A stretch of DNA of 64,000 nucleotides from an uncultured Clostridia bacterium (GTDB taxonomy: Bacteria > Bacillota > Clostridia > Oscillospirales > Acutalibacteraceae): assembly GCA_937898625.1 (NCBI GenBank), contig CALEJF010000016.1, positions 1 through 64,000 of the forward strand, in the 5' to 3' direction. A program made the translations under genes and the position numbers. This document shows positions 33,241 to 41,047 of this stretch, in pieces; the stretch's first letter is position 1; the number at the start of each line of letters is the position of its first letter. The notes under the pieces are model-generated. The model made no database searches. It was not told the origin of the DNA and saw only the letters and a list, made by a program, of their open reading frames with translations.

Positions 33241-33356
33241 CCAAGGGGAGTAGCTTATTTACGATAATCAACATTCGCCTTTTTACGGCTGGTTATCGTT
33301 CCTGAAACTCAGGTAGCAAGACCTTCGGCAGATAAATACTGCAGGAGGTCTTTTTT
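33241..33356 (+). ncRNA. yybP-ykoY manganese riboswitch
   Basis: The aptamer has both conserved loops: GGGGAGTAGC (33245-33254) and GGTAGCAAGACCTT (about 33312-33325), joined by the variable helix ACGATAA-TCA ... GGTTATCGT. An overlapping terminator follows: AGACCT (33320-33325) pairs with AGGTCT (33345-33350) enclosing GGCAG/CTGC, then TTTTTT. The aptamer P1 strand shares CCTT with the terminator stem, so Mn2+ binding should allow read-through into the P-type ATPase gene, the usual ON logic of the class. It fills the 310-bp gap, with AT-rich sequence on either side. Confidence 0.92.
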
Positions 33357-33486
33357 AATATTGTATAAATTATTGCAAATACCTACGGACAGAAATTACA
33401 ATTTGTCCCTTGTTAAAATGGCGTTTGCATTGTAAAATGTTGTATAAATTTATTGCGAAAGCAAAAAAATATAAAGAGGTGTTTTT

Positions 33487-36177
33487 ATGAAGCATTATCT
33501 TCATGAAGTCAACGATGTTTTTGCAGAAGTAAAGAGTAGCGAAGCCGGTCTTACAACTGCTGAAGCTGAAAAGCGACTTCAGGAAAACGGAAAGAATAAG
33601 TTGGCAGAGGCTAAAAAGCAATCAATGCTTTCTCGCTTTGTTGACCAGCTTAAAGACCCAATGATTATCATTTTGCTTGTTGCAGCTGTTATTTCTGCTG
33701 TAACAGAGTTTATTGAGCACGACCCTAGTACCGGTATGTATGTGCCAACAGACTCAATTATCATTCTTGTTGTTGTTCTTATTAATGCAGTTCTTGGTGT
33801 TATTCAGGAAAGCAAGGCTGAAAAAGCAGTTGAGGCGTTGCAGAAAATGTCTGCCGCAACAACAAAAGTTCTTCGTGACGGTAAGGTTGAAACCGTTAAG
33901 AGCGAAGATTTGGTTGTAGGCGATGTTATTCTTCTTGATGCAGGTGATGCAATTCCTGCCGACTGTCGTATTTTCGAGTGTGCAAGTATGAAAATTGAGG
34001 AAGCAGCTCTTACAGGTGAGTCCGTTCCTGTTACAAAACTTGTAAATGCTCTTATGGGTAAAAATGACAGCGACGAGGTTGCTCTTGGTGACCGTAAGAA
34101 TATGGCATATATGGGCTCAACTCTTGTTTATGGCCGTGGTAAGGCAGTTGTTGTTGCTACCGGTATGGACACAGAGATGGGTAAAATTGCAAATGCTATT
34201 ACTCTTGCAGAAGAAGGTAAAACTCCTCTCGAAATTAAACTTGAACAGCTTTCAAAGGTGCTTACAAAACTCGTTATCGGTGTTTGCGTAGTTATCTTTG
34301 CATACAATATTATTTCAAAAATCATTATCGGTGGCAGCACAGAATATTTTGATGTTGCTTTACACTCATTTATTGCTGCTATTGCATTGGCTGTTGCCGC
34401 AATTCCTGAGGGACTTGTTGCAGTTATGACAATCGTTCTTTCAATTGGCGTTACAAATATGTCAAAGAAAAATGCCATTATTCGTAAAATGACAGCCGTT
34501 GAAACACTTGGTTGTACACAGATTATCTGTTCTGACAAGACAGGTACTCTTACACAGAATGTTATGACAGTTGTTGACCACTATGCTCCAAACGAGCAAC
34601 AGTTGGCAACTGCTATGGCTCTTTGCACAAATGCTGAAGTTGCAGAAGATGGAAAGAGCACAGGTGAACCTGACGAAGTAGCCCTCATTAACTATGCAGC
34701 AACACTTGACCTTCCAAAAGCTAAGTTGGTCGTTGCATATCCGAGAGTTGGCGAAGTTCCTTTCGACTCAGGCAGAAAGATGATGTCAACTGTTCATGCT
34801 AAGGGCAATGAATTTGTTCAGTTTACAAAGGGTGCTCCTGACGAAATTCTCAAGAAGTGTACCCATGTTGACATTAACGGCGAAGTTTATGAAATGAACG
34901 ACGAGTTCCGTGCAAAAATCATGGAAGAAAATACAAGAATGGGTAACAAAGCCCTTCGTGTATTTGCCGTTGCATATAAAACTTATGATAAAGCACCTGA
35001 AACATACGATTCAGAATCTCTTGAATTTGATATGACATTTATCGGTCTTACAGGTATGATTGACCCTGTTCGTCCTGAAGTTAAGGATGCTATTGTTGAG
35101 TGCCGTGGTGCAGGTATCAAGCCTATTATGATTACAGGTGACCATATTAACACAGCAAAGGCTATTGCCCGTGAACTTGGTATTCTCACAGATGATAGTC
35201 AGGCTATGATGGGTGCTGATATTGATAAATATTCAGACGAAGAATTTGAAAAAATCGTTGAAAACATTTGCGTTTATGCTCGTGTTCAGCCAGAACATAA
35301 GACAAGAATTGTTAATGCTTGGAGAAACAAGGGCTATGTTACCGCTATGACAGGTGACGGCGTTAATGATGCTCCATCAATTAAGAGTGCTGACATCGGC
35401 GTTGGTATGGGTATTACAGGTACTGATGTTACAAAGAATGTTGCAGATATGGTTCTCGCAGATGACAATTTTGCAACAATCGTTTCAGCAGTAGGTGAAG
35501 GCAGAAGAATTTACGACAACATCCGTAAAGCAATTCAGTTCCTTCTCGGCTCAAACCTTTCAGAGGTTGTTTCAATCTTCTTTGCAACAATTATGAACTT
35601 TACCATTCTCCGTGCACCACATCTTCTCTTTATCAACCTTGTAACAGACTGTTTCCCGGCACTTGCTCTCGGTCTTGAAAAACCGGAAGCAGATATTATG
35701 AGAAGAAAACCAAGAAGTAAGAATGACGGTGTTTTTGCAGGCGGACTTGGTTTTGACTGTGCATATCAGGGTATAATCGTTTCTGTTCTTACAGTTATCG
35801 CTTTCTATATCGGCGAATTTATTGAAACAGGCCATCTTGCTTTCTATAATATTCAGGATAGCGCAGATGGTATGACAATGGCATTCTTCACAATGGCAAT
35901 GTGCGAAATTTTCCATTCATTCAATATGCGTTCACAGCGCGGTTCAGCAGTTGCAATGCTCTTTAAGGGACACCACAATATTGCACTTTATGGTGCTATG
36001 GTTGGTTCATTCCTTCTTACAACAGCAGTTGTTGAAATTCCATTCCTTGCAAATATGTTCGAATTCACTCAACTTTCAGGACTTGAATATGCAATTTCAC
36101 TCGGACTTGCATTCCTCATTATCCCAATTGTTGAAATCGTAAAAGCAATTCAGAGAATGGCATCTAAAAACAAATAA
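33487..36177 (+). CDS. P2-type cation-transporting ATPase (Ca2+/Mn2+ type)
   Basis: An 896-residue P-type ATPase with a cation-ATPase N-terminal domain, ten transmembrane helices, the P-E-G-L motif in helix 4 (A-A-I-P-E-G-L-V-A), phosphorylation site D350 in S-D-K-T-G-T-L-T, T-G-D-H-I-N-T-A and the hinge M-T-G-D-G-V-N-D-A-P. This is the SERCA/PMR1 group, which exports Ca2+ or Mn2+. Control by a manganese riboswitch argues for Mn2+ export, as for lactococcal YoaB. AAAGAGGTGTTTTT precedes ATG 33487. Full length, single-gene unit with terminator. Confidence 0.93.
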   Translation: MKHYLHEVNDVFAEVKSSEAGLTTAEAEKRLQENGKNKLAEAKKQSMLSRFVDQLKDPMIIILLVAAVISAVTEFIEHDPSTGMYVPTDSIIILVVVLINAVLGVIQESKAEKAVEALQKMSAATTKVLRDGKVETVKSEDLVVGDVILLDAGDAIPADCRIFECASMKIEEAALTGESVPVTKLVNALMGKNDSDEVALGDRKNMAYMGSTLVYGRGKAVVVATGMDTEMGKIANAITLAEEGKTPLEIKLEQLSKVLTKLVIGVCVVIFAYNIISKIIIGGSTEYFDVALHSFIAAIALAVAAIPEGLVAVMTIVLSIGVTNMSKKNAIIRKMTAVETLGCTQIICSDKTGTLTQNVMTVVDHYAPNEQQLATAMALCTNAEVAEDGKSTGEPDEVALINYAATLDLPKAKLVVAYPRVGEVPFDSGRKMMSTVHAKGNEFVQFTKGAPDEILKKCTHVDINGEVYEMNDEFRAKIMEENTRMGNKALRVFAVAYKTYDKAPETYDSESLEFDMTFIGLTGMIDPVRPEVKDAIVECRGAGIKPIMITGDHINTAKAIARELGILTDDSQAMMGADIDKYSDEEFEKIVENICVYARVQPEHKTRIVNAWRNKGYVTAMTGDGVNDAPSIKSADIGVGMGITGTDVTKNVADMVLADDNFATIVSAVGEGRRIYDNIRKAIQFLLGSNLSEVVSIFFATIMNFTILRAPHLLFINLVTDCFPALALGLEKPEADIMRRKPRSKNDGVFAGGLGFDCAYQGIIVSVLTVIAFYIGEFIETGHLAFYNIQDSADGMTMAFFTMAMCEIFHSFNMRSQRGSAVAMLFKGHHNIALYGAMVGSFLLTTAVVEIPFLANMFEFTQLSGLEYAISLGLAFLIIPIVEIVKAIQRMASKNK

Positions 36178-36197
36178 ATTAAAAACACCAATAAAAC

Positions 36198-36229
36198 AAA
36201 AACTCCTACCTTAAAAGGTGGGAGTTTTT
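36198..36229 (+). terminator. Intrinsic terminator
   Basis: AACTCCTACCTT pairs with AGGTGGGAGTT (one mismatch), followed by TTTTTG. The rest of the 317-bp gap to 36495 holds the small reading frame at 36260 and AT-rich promoter-like sequence. Confidence 0.82.
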
Positions 36230-36259
36230 GCGTCCATACGGACAAAAAGGAGAATGAAA

Positions 36260-36319
36260 ATGAAATTGGGTTCAACGATAATCGAATGGTGTAATTTGTT
36301 TTTGGGTTTTATCATATGA
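36260..36319 (+). CDS. Possible 19-residue hydrophobic micropeptide
   Basis: ATG 36260 has a good AAAAGGAG seven bases upstream and encodes M-K-L-G-S-T-I-I-E-W-C-N-L-F-L-G-F-I-I then TGA. The peptide is hydrophobic, membrane-active-looking, with one lysine and one cysteine. It lies alone 30 bases after a terminator and no promoter is evident, so it may be a chance reading frame or gene debris. Confidence 0.3.
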   Translation: MKLGSTIIEWCNLFLGFII

Positions 36320-36494
36320 ACCACTGTATAAAATATATCAGATAATTGTTTTTAAAAAATAGATATTTGATTAATAAACTGTTAAATCTGATTTTGTAAG
36401 ATTTTTGTAATAATTATTAAGGAATTGTAACAAGTGTTGAAAATATGCTTTATTAAGATATAATTAAAGTGATAAATTATAGGGGAATATTCTT

Positions 36495-37931
36495 ATGGAG
36501 CTTATTTTCAAATCTGAAAAATCCTTAAAGAGAATACAACAAATCAGAGCCTTTCTTTTAAGTGATAAATGGATGGCGATTTTATTCTGTTTCTGCAGTG
36601 TGCTAACTACACTTGCGGCTTTATTCCCTGATGCCCAATTTGATATAATAGGTACAATTATAGGTGTTTATATTTCTGCTTTTTGTTTTACTCTAAGTGA
36701 TGATATAATGGCAATATTAGCACCATTTTCATTAACTGCTCTTGTAGCCATAAAGTGCTACGACTCTTTTGATGCTTTTATGAGTTTCAAGTGGTTTATT
36801 GTTCCTGTTATACCTTTTGTATTGTTTCCGTTGGTTGCGTATTGGAAAAGGATTACTACAAAGGGGTCAATGTTCAAACCAATGGTATTTGTGTCAATAG
36901 CAATTCTTTTGGGTGGATTTGGCTTTATTCTGCCTGAAGAATATCTTGCTCCCACATCCCTCTATCATATGATTGGGCTGGGATTTGGAATGGTACTTAT
37001 TTATTCTTTCTTTTATGCACAGATTGGCGGAAAAGAAAGAGATTACTCCCTTATAGATTACCTTACAAAGGTTATGGTACTTGCAGGATGTTTCGCAACT
37101 TTTATGGTGTTTTCATACTATATTATCAATATAAATGAGGTTATTGACAAGGGCGGAATTATCTTTATGCAGTGGCGTAACAATTGTTCCACAACCCTTA
37201 TGATAACAATTCCTTTTGCATTTTTAATGGCAAATAAGAGGTCATATGCAACAGTCTTTGGATTTTTATTTTATTTGGCAATTCTGCTTACAGGTTCCCG
37301 TGGCGGAATGGTTTTCGGCTCAATCGAAATTGTTATGTGTATCGTAATGTATATGCTTTACGATAAGAGAAGAAGATTGGCGTATGTGATTATCTGTGCC
37401 TGTGCTTTGTTTGGATGCCTCGCCTTTGCACCTGAAATTACAAAGTTTTTGGGTCATACCATTGACAGACTCTTTAGTGCAGTTAATGGTTTCCTTATGG
37501 GCGAAAGTACAGAGATACGTGCGATTCACTATGCACGAGGTATAAACGATTTTCTTTCTAATCCGATTTTTGGTACTGGACTTGGTTATATGGGTAATCG
37601 CGATGTTCACGCATCAGTTGATTTTGCATTGTGTTGGTATCACTGTGCACCAATTCAGGTGTGTGCAAGTTTTGGAACGGTGGGAATAATAGCCTTCCTT
37701 TATCAATTTATAAGACGAAATATGTTAATCTGGCGAAGAGCAACTCTTTTTAATATGACAATTTTTCTGTCGTATATCAGCCTTGAAATGATGTCGCTGG
37801 TAAATCCCGGAATATTCTGTCCTGTCCCATATCTGTTGTATATTACAATTTTTATGGTTGTGGTGGAAAAATGTGATGGTGAGTTTCAGGAAAAACTCAT
37901 TATTCGTGAAAAGAAGATAAAACAAAAATAA
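36495..37931 (+). CDS. O-antigen ligase/polymerase-like membrane protein
   Basis: A 478-residue integral membrane protein with about eleven to twelve helices. The central region (about residues 225-280: F-M-Q-W-R-N-N-C-S-T-T-L-M-I ... L-L-T-G-S-R-G-G-M-V-F-G) and the following long outer loop with G-T-G-L-G-Y-M-G-N-R ... H-C-A-P-I-Q (about 358-392) match the Wzy_C/O-antigen ligase superfamily, in which arginine and histidine residues in this loop handle polyprenyl-linked glycans. In a Gram-positive it would ligate or polymerise a surface polysaccharide. It has no glycan genes beside it. GGGGAATATTCTT precedes ATG 36495. Confidence 0.82.
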   Translation: MELIFKSEKSLKRIQQIRAFLLSDKWMAILFCFCSVLTTLAALFPDAQFDIIGTIIGVYISAFCFTLSDDIMAILAPFSLTALVAIKCYDSFDAFMSFKWFIVPVIPFVLFPLVAYWKRITTKGSMFKPMVFVSIAILLGGFGFILPEEYLAPTSLYHMIGLGFGMVLIYSFFYAQIGGKERDYSLIDYLTKVMVLAGCFATFMVFSYYIININEVIDKGGIIFMQWRNNCSTTLMITIPFAFLMANKRSYATVFGFLFYLAILLTGSRGGMVFGSIEIVMCIVMYMLYDKRRRLAYVIICACALFGCLAFAPEITKFLGHTIDRLFSAVNGFLMGESTEIRAIHYARGINDFLSNPIFGTGLGYMGNRDVHASVDFALCWYHCAPIQVCASFGTVGIIAFLYQFIRRNMLIWRRATLFNMTIFLSYISLEMMSLVNPGIFCPVPYLLYITIFMVVVEKCDGEFQEKLIIREKKIKQK

Positions 37932-37933
37932 AG

Positions 37934-37964
37934 AAAAAGGACTTGACTTATAAGTCCTTTTTTG
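37934..37964 (+). terminator. Intrinsic terminator
   Basis: AAAAAGGACTT pairs with AAGTCCTTTTT around GACTTAT, followed by a T-run. Confidence 0.87.
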
Positions 37965-37981
37965 TTATAATTCATATTTGC

Positions 37982-38050
37982 TATGGACAAATTTGTATGG
38001 TCCATATCCTTCCTCCCAAGGAGAGTTTGGGGGGCAAAGTCCATAAGGAG
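37982..38050 (+). promoter_or_regulatory. Structured leader of the rpsF operon
   Basis: TATGGAC at 37983-37989 and GTCCATA at about 38040-38046 can close a helix around an inner stem, CCTCCC with GGGGGG. An internal TATGGTCCATA offers an alternative pairing. rpsF operons in many Firmicutes carry an S6:S18-binding autoregulatory leader, and the position fits, but the expected bulged CCG is not evident. I therefore call it only a structured leader. Confidence 0.45.
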
Positions 38051-38060
38051 GTGTAAAAGA

Positions 38061-38339
38061 ATGTCAAAGTATGAGACTATTATGGTTTACTCACTTACAA
38101 AGGGTGAGGAGGCTGCAAAAGAGCTTGTAGAAAAATTCAAGGCTCTTATGGAATCAAACGGCACTCTTGAAAGCGTTGATGAGTGGGGCAAGAGAAGACT
38201 CGCTTACCTTATCAATGACGAGGCTGAAGGTTACTATGTTCTCTTTAACTATGAAGCAGAAGCAGGTTTCCCAGCAGAGCTTGAGCGTGTTGCAAAGATT
38301 ACTGACGGTGTTCTCCGTACATTAATCGTTAAGAAGTAA
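38061..38339 (+). CDS. rpsF: 30S ribosomal protein S6
   Basis: A 92-residue S6 with the M-x-x-Y-E-T-I-M-V-Y start and the family core W-G-K-R-R-L-A-Y-L-I-N-D-E-A-E-G-Y-Y-V. It binds the platform of the small subunit together with S18, encoded two genes downstream. ATG 38061 follows AAGGAGG; the longer upstream frame runs through the leader and is rejected. The order rpsF-ssb-rpsR is the standard bacterial operon, with 16 bases to ssb. Confidence 0.97.
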   Translation: MSKYETIMVYSLTKGEEAAKELVEKFKALMESNGTLESVDEWGKRRLAYLINDEAEGYYVLFNYEAEAGFPAELERVAKITDGVLRTLIVKK

Positions 38340-38355
38340 TCGGAGGTAAAGATTT

Positions 38356-38817
38356 ATGTTAAACAGCGTAATTATTATGGGCAGACTTACTGCAGACCCC
38401 GAACTTCGCACAACACCAAGTGGTGTTTCAGTAACACGTTTTACTGTTGCAGTTGACCGTCGTTTCCAAAGACAGGGTGAGGACAGACAGACTGACTTCA
38501 TCGGTGTTGTTGCATGGAGACAAACAGCAGATTTCGTGACAAGATTTTTCAAAAAAGGTCAGATGATTGCTGTTCAGGGTTCACTTCAGGTTAGTAACTA
38601 TGAAGATAAGAACGGAAATAAGCGTACAAACTATGATGTTGTAGCTGATAATGTTTCTTTCTGCGGCAGCAAGAGTGAAAGCGGTAACTTTGGCGCAAGA
38701 CAGGAATCAGCACCGGCTGTTTCTTACCAGAGCGCAGATGCAGGCAGTTTCTCAGTTTTACCCGACGACAACCAGGGATTCCCATTTGCAGATGACGATG
38801 AGGGACTCCCATTCTAA
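38356..38817 (+). CDS. ssb: Single-stranded DNA-binding protein
   Basis: A 153-residue SSB. Residues 1-105 are the OB fold (L-N-S-V-I-I-M-G-R-L-T-A-D-P-E-L-R start; F-T-V-A-V-D-R), residues about 106-140 a flexible linker, and the end D-D-D-E-G-L-P-F is the acidic tip that binds repair and replication proteins. It forms tetramers on single-stranded DNA at forks. CGGAGG precedes the ATG. Lies between rpsF and rpsR in the usual operon. Confidence 0.97.
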   Translation: MLNSVIIMGRLTADPELRTTPSGVSVTRFTVAVDRRFQRQGEDRQTDFIGVVAWRQTADFVTRFFKKGQMIAVQGSLQVSNYEDKNGNKRTNYDVVADNVSFCGSKSESGNFGARQESAPAVSYQSADAGSFSVLPDDNQGFPFADDDEGLPF

Positions 38818-38844
38818 GTAAATCTTAATAGGAGGAAAACTATA

Positions 38845-39087
38845 ATGGCATACGATAAAAACGCAAGACCTAACAGAAAAGGTCGTAAAAAAGTTTGTGC
38901 ATTTTGTGTAGAAAAAGTTGAGAAAATCGACTACAAAGATACAGCAAAGCTTCGTCGTTACACATCAGAAAGAGCAAAGATTCTTCCTCGCCGTGTAACA
39001 GGCACTTGTGCATATCATCAGAGAGAGCTTACAACAGCTATCAAAAGAGCTCGTCAAATCGCTCTCATGCCTTACACAAACGACTAA
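38845..39087 (+). CDS. rpsR: 30S ribosomal protein S18
   Basis: An 80-residue S18 with the conserved core V-C-A-F-C-V-E-K-V-E-K-I-D-Y-K-D and L-R-R-Y-T-S-E-R-A-K-I-L-P-R-R-V-T-G-T. The retained C-x-x-C pair at the N-terminus marks the zinc-type (C+) version of S18 in part; further ligands are not evident. Ribosome site AGGAGG. Last gene of rpsF-ssb-rpsR, followed by a terminator. Confidence 0.97.
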   Translation: MAYDKNARPNRKGRKKVCAFCVEKVEKIDYKDTAKLRRYTSERAKILPRRVTGTCAYHQRELTTAIKRARQIALMPYTND

Positions 39088-39096
39088 TAAGAGATT

Positions 39097-39123
39097 AAGC
39101 CACTCAATCGAGTGGCTTTTTTG
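39097..39123 (+). terminator. Terminator of the rpsF operon
   Basis: AAGCCACTC pairs with GAGTGGCTT around AATC, followed by TTTTTG. Confidence 0.9.
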
Positions 39124-39157
39124 TTTGTGGTTAAGAAATGAAACTACATTTGCCAAA

Positions 39158-39296
39158 CAAATTTGAATTTATCGGGGAGTTCGTTGTAGGGGTCGGCGTC
39201 CTCGACGACCCGAACCAAATGAATAGATAAGCCAACGGCGGGTCGTCGAGGACGCCGACCCCTACGAATTGTTTATCCCGATAAACTCCCAATTTG
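39158..39296. repeat. Dispersed element with TIRs and a perfect 27-bp GC-rich inverted repeat core
   Basis: Ends CAAATTTGAATTTATCGGG (39158-39176) and CCCGATAAACTCCCAATTTG (39277-39296) are the best-preserved terminal inverted repeats of the family in this window. Inside lies a perfect 27-bp inverted repeat (39186-39212 and 39239-39265) beginning GTAGGGGTCGGCGTC, with a 26-bp spacer. The core is GC-rich against the AT-rich background and non-coding. Confidence 0.85.
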
Positions 39297-39312
39297 AATA
39301 ACAAATTAAACA

Positions 39313-39350
39313 AAAAAACGACCACAAACCGTTGTAGGAATGTGGTCATT
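39313..39350 (-). terminator. Terminator of the radical-SAM gene
   Basis: On the minus strand ATGACCACA pairs with TGTGGTCGT, followed by a T-run (AAAAAAA on the plus strand at 39313). Confidence 0.75.
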
Positions 39351-39354
39351 ATTT

Positions 39355-40812
39355 TCATTTGTGAGCGTTACAGTTTGCACAATTTCCTGTGCAACCGCTA
39401 AATTCAGCCTTGCCCTCATCTGTATCACGATAATACTGGGTGTGGGTATCTCTATGTTTTGTGCTGTTCCAGATTTCCTCTGCAACAGGAGCCCAGTCCT
39501 TTGCGTACTCGTCACATTTACTGCAAAGCTCTTCAACAGTTTCCTGATGCTGTAAATCGGACGATTTTGCACCTGTCTGATTGATTATCTCGCGAAGCCT
39601 TTCGGGATTTTCAAGCATTGGACACGGACGAAGATGATTATCGTTAAACGGTTGATTTTTATAATATGTCATAAAGAGGGGTCGCTGTAATGCCTCTAAA
39701 AGTGTGTGTGTACGGATATTTGAATCAGAGAAGTGAATGAATACGCATGGTTCAATATCGCCTGCAGAGTTAATGTGGAAGTAGTTTCGTCCACCTGCAA
39801 TACAACCGCCAACATATTCACCGTCATTCTGGAAGTCCATAATGAAAATTGGCTTACCGGTTTTACCATTACGCATTTTTTTGTTCCAGAAATAGAGTTC
39901 TTTTCTCTGTTCAGGTGTAGGAACAAGCTCTTTATCTCCACCGATACCAACAGGCATATAGTTGAAATTGAGCATATATTTAGCACCTTTATTGATGATG
40001 AAATCAACAAACTCGTCACTTGTAACGGTGTCGAGGTTTTTTCTTGTGTAGCATACGGAAACACCAAAAATACACTTGTTCTTTTTAAGTAAATCCATAG
40101 CTTTCAGTGTAGTCTGGTAAGCACCCTCGCCGCGACGCCAGTCGTTGGACTCTTCGTTGCCTTCAAGGCTCAATGCAAGAGTAATATTACCGATGCGATT
40201 CATTTCGTCGCAGAAAGCTTGGTCAACAAGAGTAGCGTTTGTGAAAATGAGGAAGATGCAATCTTTGTTGTTTTCACAGATTTGAAGAACCTCTTTTTTC
40301 TTAATAAGAGGCTCACCACCTGTAAGCCAATAGAAATGGCAACCTAATTCTTTACCCTGAGTCACAATGCTTTGCATCTCGTCAAGAGTTAAATTTTGCT
40401 TGTGACCATATTCTGCCGACCAACAACCCTTACAATTAAGGTTGCAAGCACTTGTAGGGTCAAAAAGAATATTAAAAGGAATGTTGCACTTGTACTTTTC
40501 GCGGTTAGCTCGGACTTTCTTTGTGCCGTAGTAACCTGCATCAATACCAAAAGAAAGAAGCATTTGTTTAAGCACATTTCTGTCAATGTCATTTACAAGA
40601 CTGATAGCAAACTGAGTCCAAATATTGTTCTTATCCTGTGCAACTTCCTGAAATTTTTTAAAGTTTTCAGGTGGGAAAATCTTGTTAAAGATTGGCTCAA
40701 TCTTTTTGCTTAATTTTACAATATTAGCATGTGGGTCTCTATCAATGTATTTAAGCAATCGGTCAAGAGTAAATCCGAGACCGGCTTTTTGAAGATTGTA
40801 AAATGCTTTCAT
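39355..40812 (-). CDS. Radical-SAM/SPASM-type protein of unknown substrate
   Basis: A 485-residue protein. Residues 1-110 are helical and family-specific. The radical-SAM domain starts at C123-x3-C127-x2-C130 (S-A-C-N-L-N-C-K-G-C-W) with W-L-T-G-G-E-P-L. The C-terminal part (about 330-450) has cysteines spaced like a SPASM or twitch region (G-G-C-I-A-G-G-R, I-E-P-C-V-F, R-P-C-P-M, E-L-C-S-K-C-D), and the tail ends C-T-G-N-C-A-N-C, a ferredoxin-like half motif. AAGGAAGC lies just before ATG 40812. It is a single-gene unit, so neighbours give no clue to the substrate (peptide, protein or lipid). Confidence 0.85.
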   Translation of the reverse strand: MKAFYNLQKAGLGFTLDRLLKYIDRDPHANIVKLSKKIEPIFNKIFPPENFKKFQEVAQDKNNIWTQFAISLVNDIDRNVLKQMLLSFGIDAGYYGTKKVRANREKYKCNIPFNILFDPTSACNLNCKGCWSAEYGHKQNLTLDEMQSIVTQGKELGCHFYWLTGGEPLIKKKEVLQICENNKDCIFLIFTNATLVDQAFCDEMNRIGNITLALSLEGNEESNDWRRGEGAYQTTLKAMDLLKKNKCIFGVSVCYTRKNLDTVTSDEFVDFIINKGAKYMLNFNYMPVGIGGDKELVPTPEQRKELYFWNKKMRNGKTGKPIFIMDFQNDGEYVGGCIAGGRNYFHINSAGDIEPCVFIHFSDSNIRTHTLLEALQRPLFMTYYKNQPFNDNHLRPCPMLENPERLREIINQTGAKSSDLQHQETVEELCSKCDEYAKDWAPVAEEIWNSTKHRDTHTQYYRDTDEGKAEFSGCTGNCANCNAHK

Positions 40813-41047
40813 AATGCTTCCTTTCATAGTATTTTAATTTTTCAATATCTATCTATTTTAGTCTAATTTGAAGATAAAGTCAACGATTTTTAAATGTCTG
40901 TAACTATATTTTAATGGAAAAGTGGTTAATTTATACCAAAAAGGAAAAAATAATTGAAAATTAAGGAAAAGTAAATTACTAAAACAGTAGAAAAAAGATG
41001 CAAAATATGGTATATTTAATTATCTATATAATAAGGGTGACAAACGA

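Noticed and set aside
34128..34538. Minus-strand open frame of 136 codons in the Mn-ATPase gene
   Set aside because: Antisense of conserved P-type ATPase helices and motifs.
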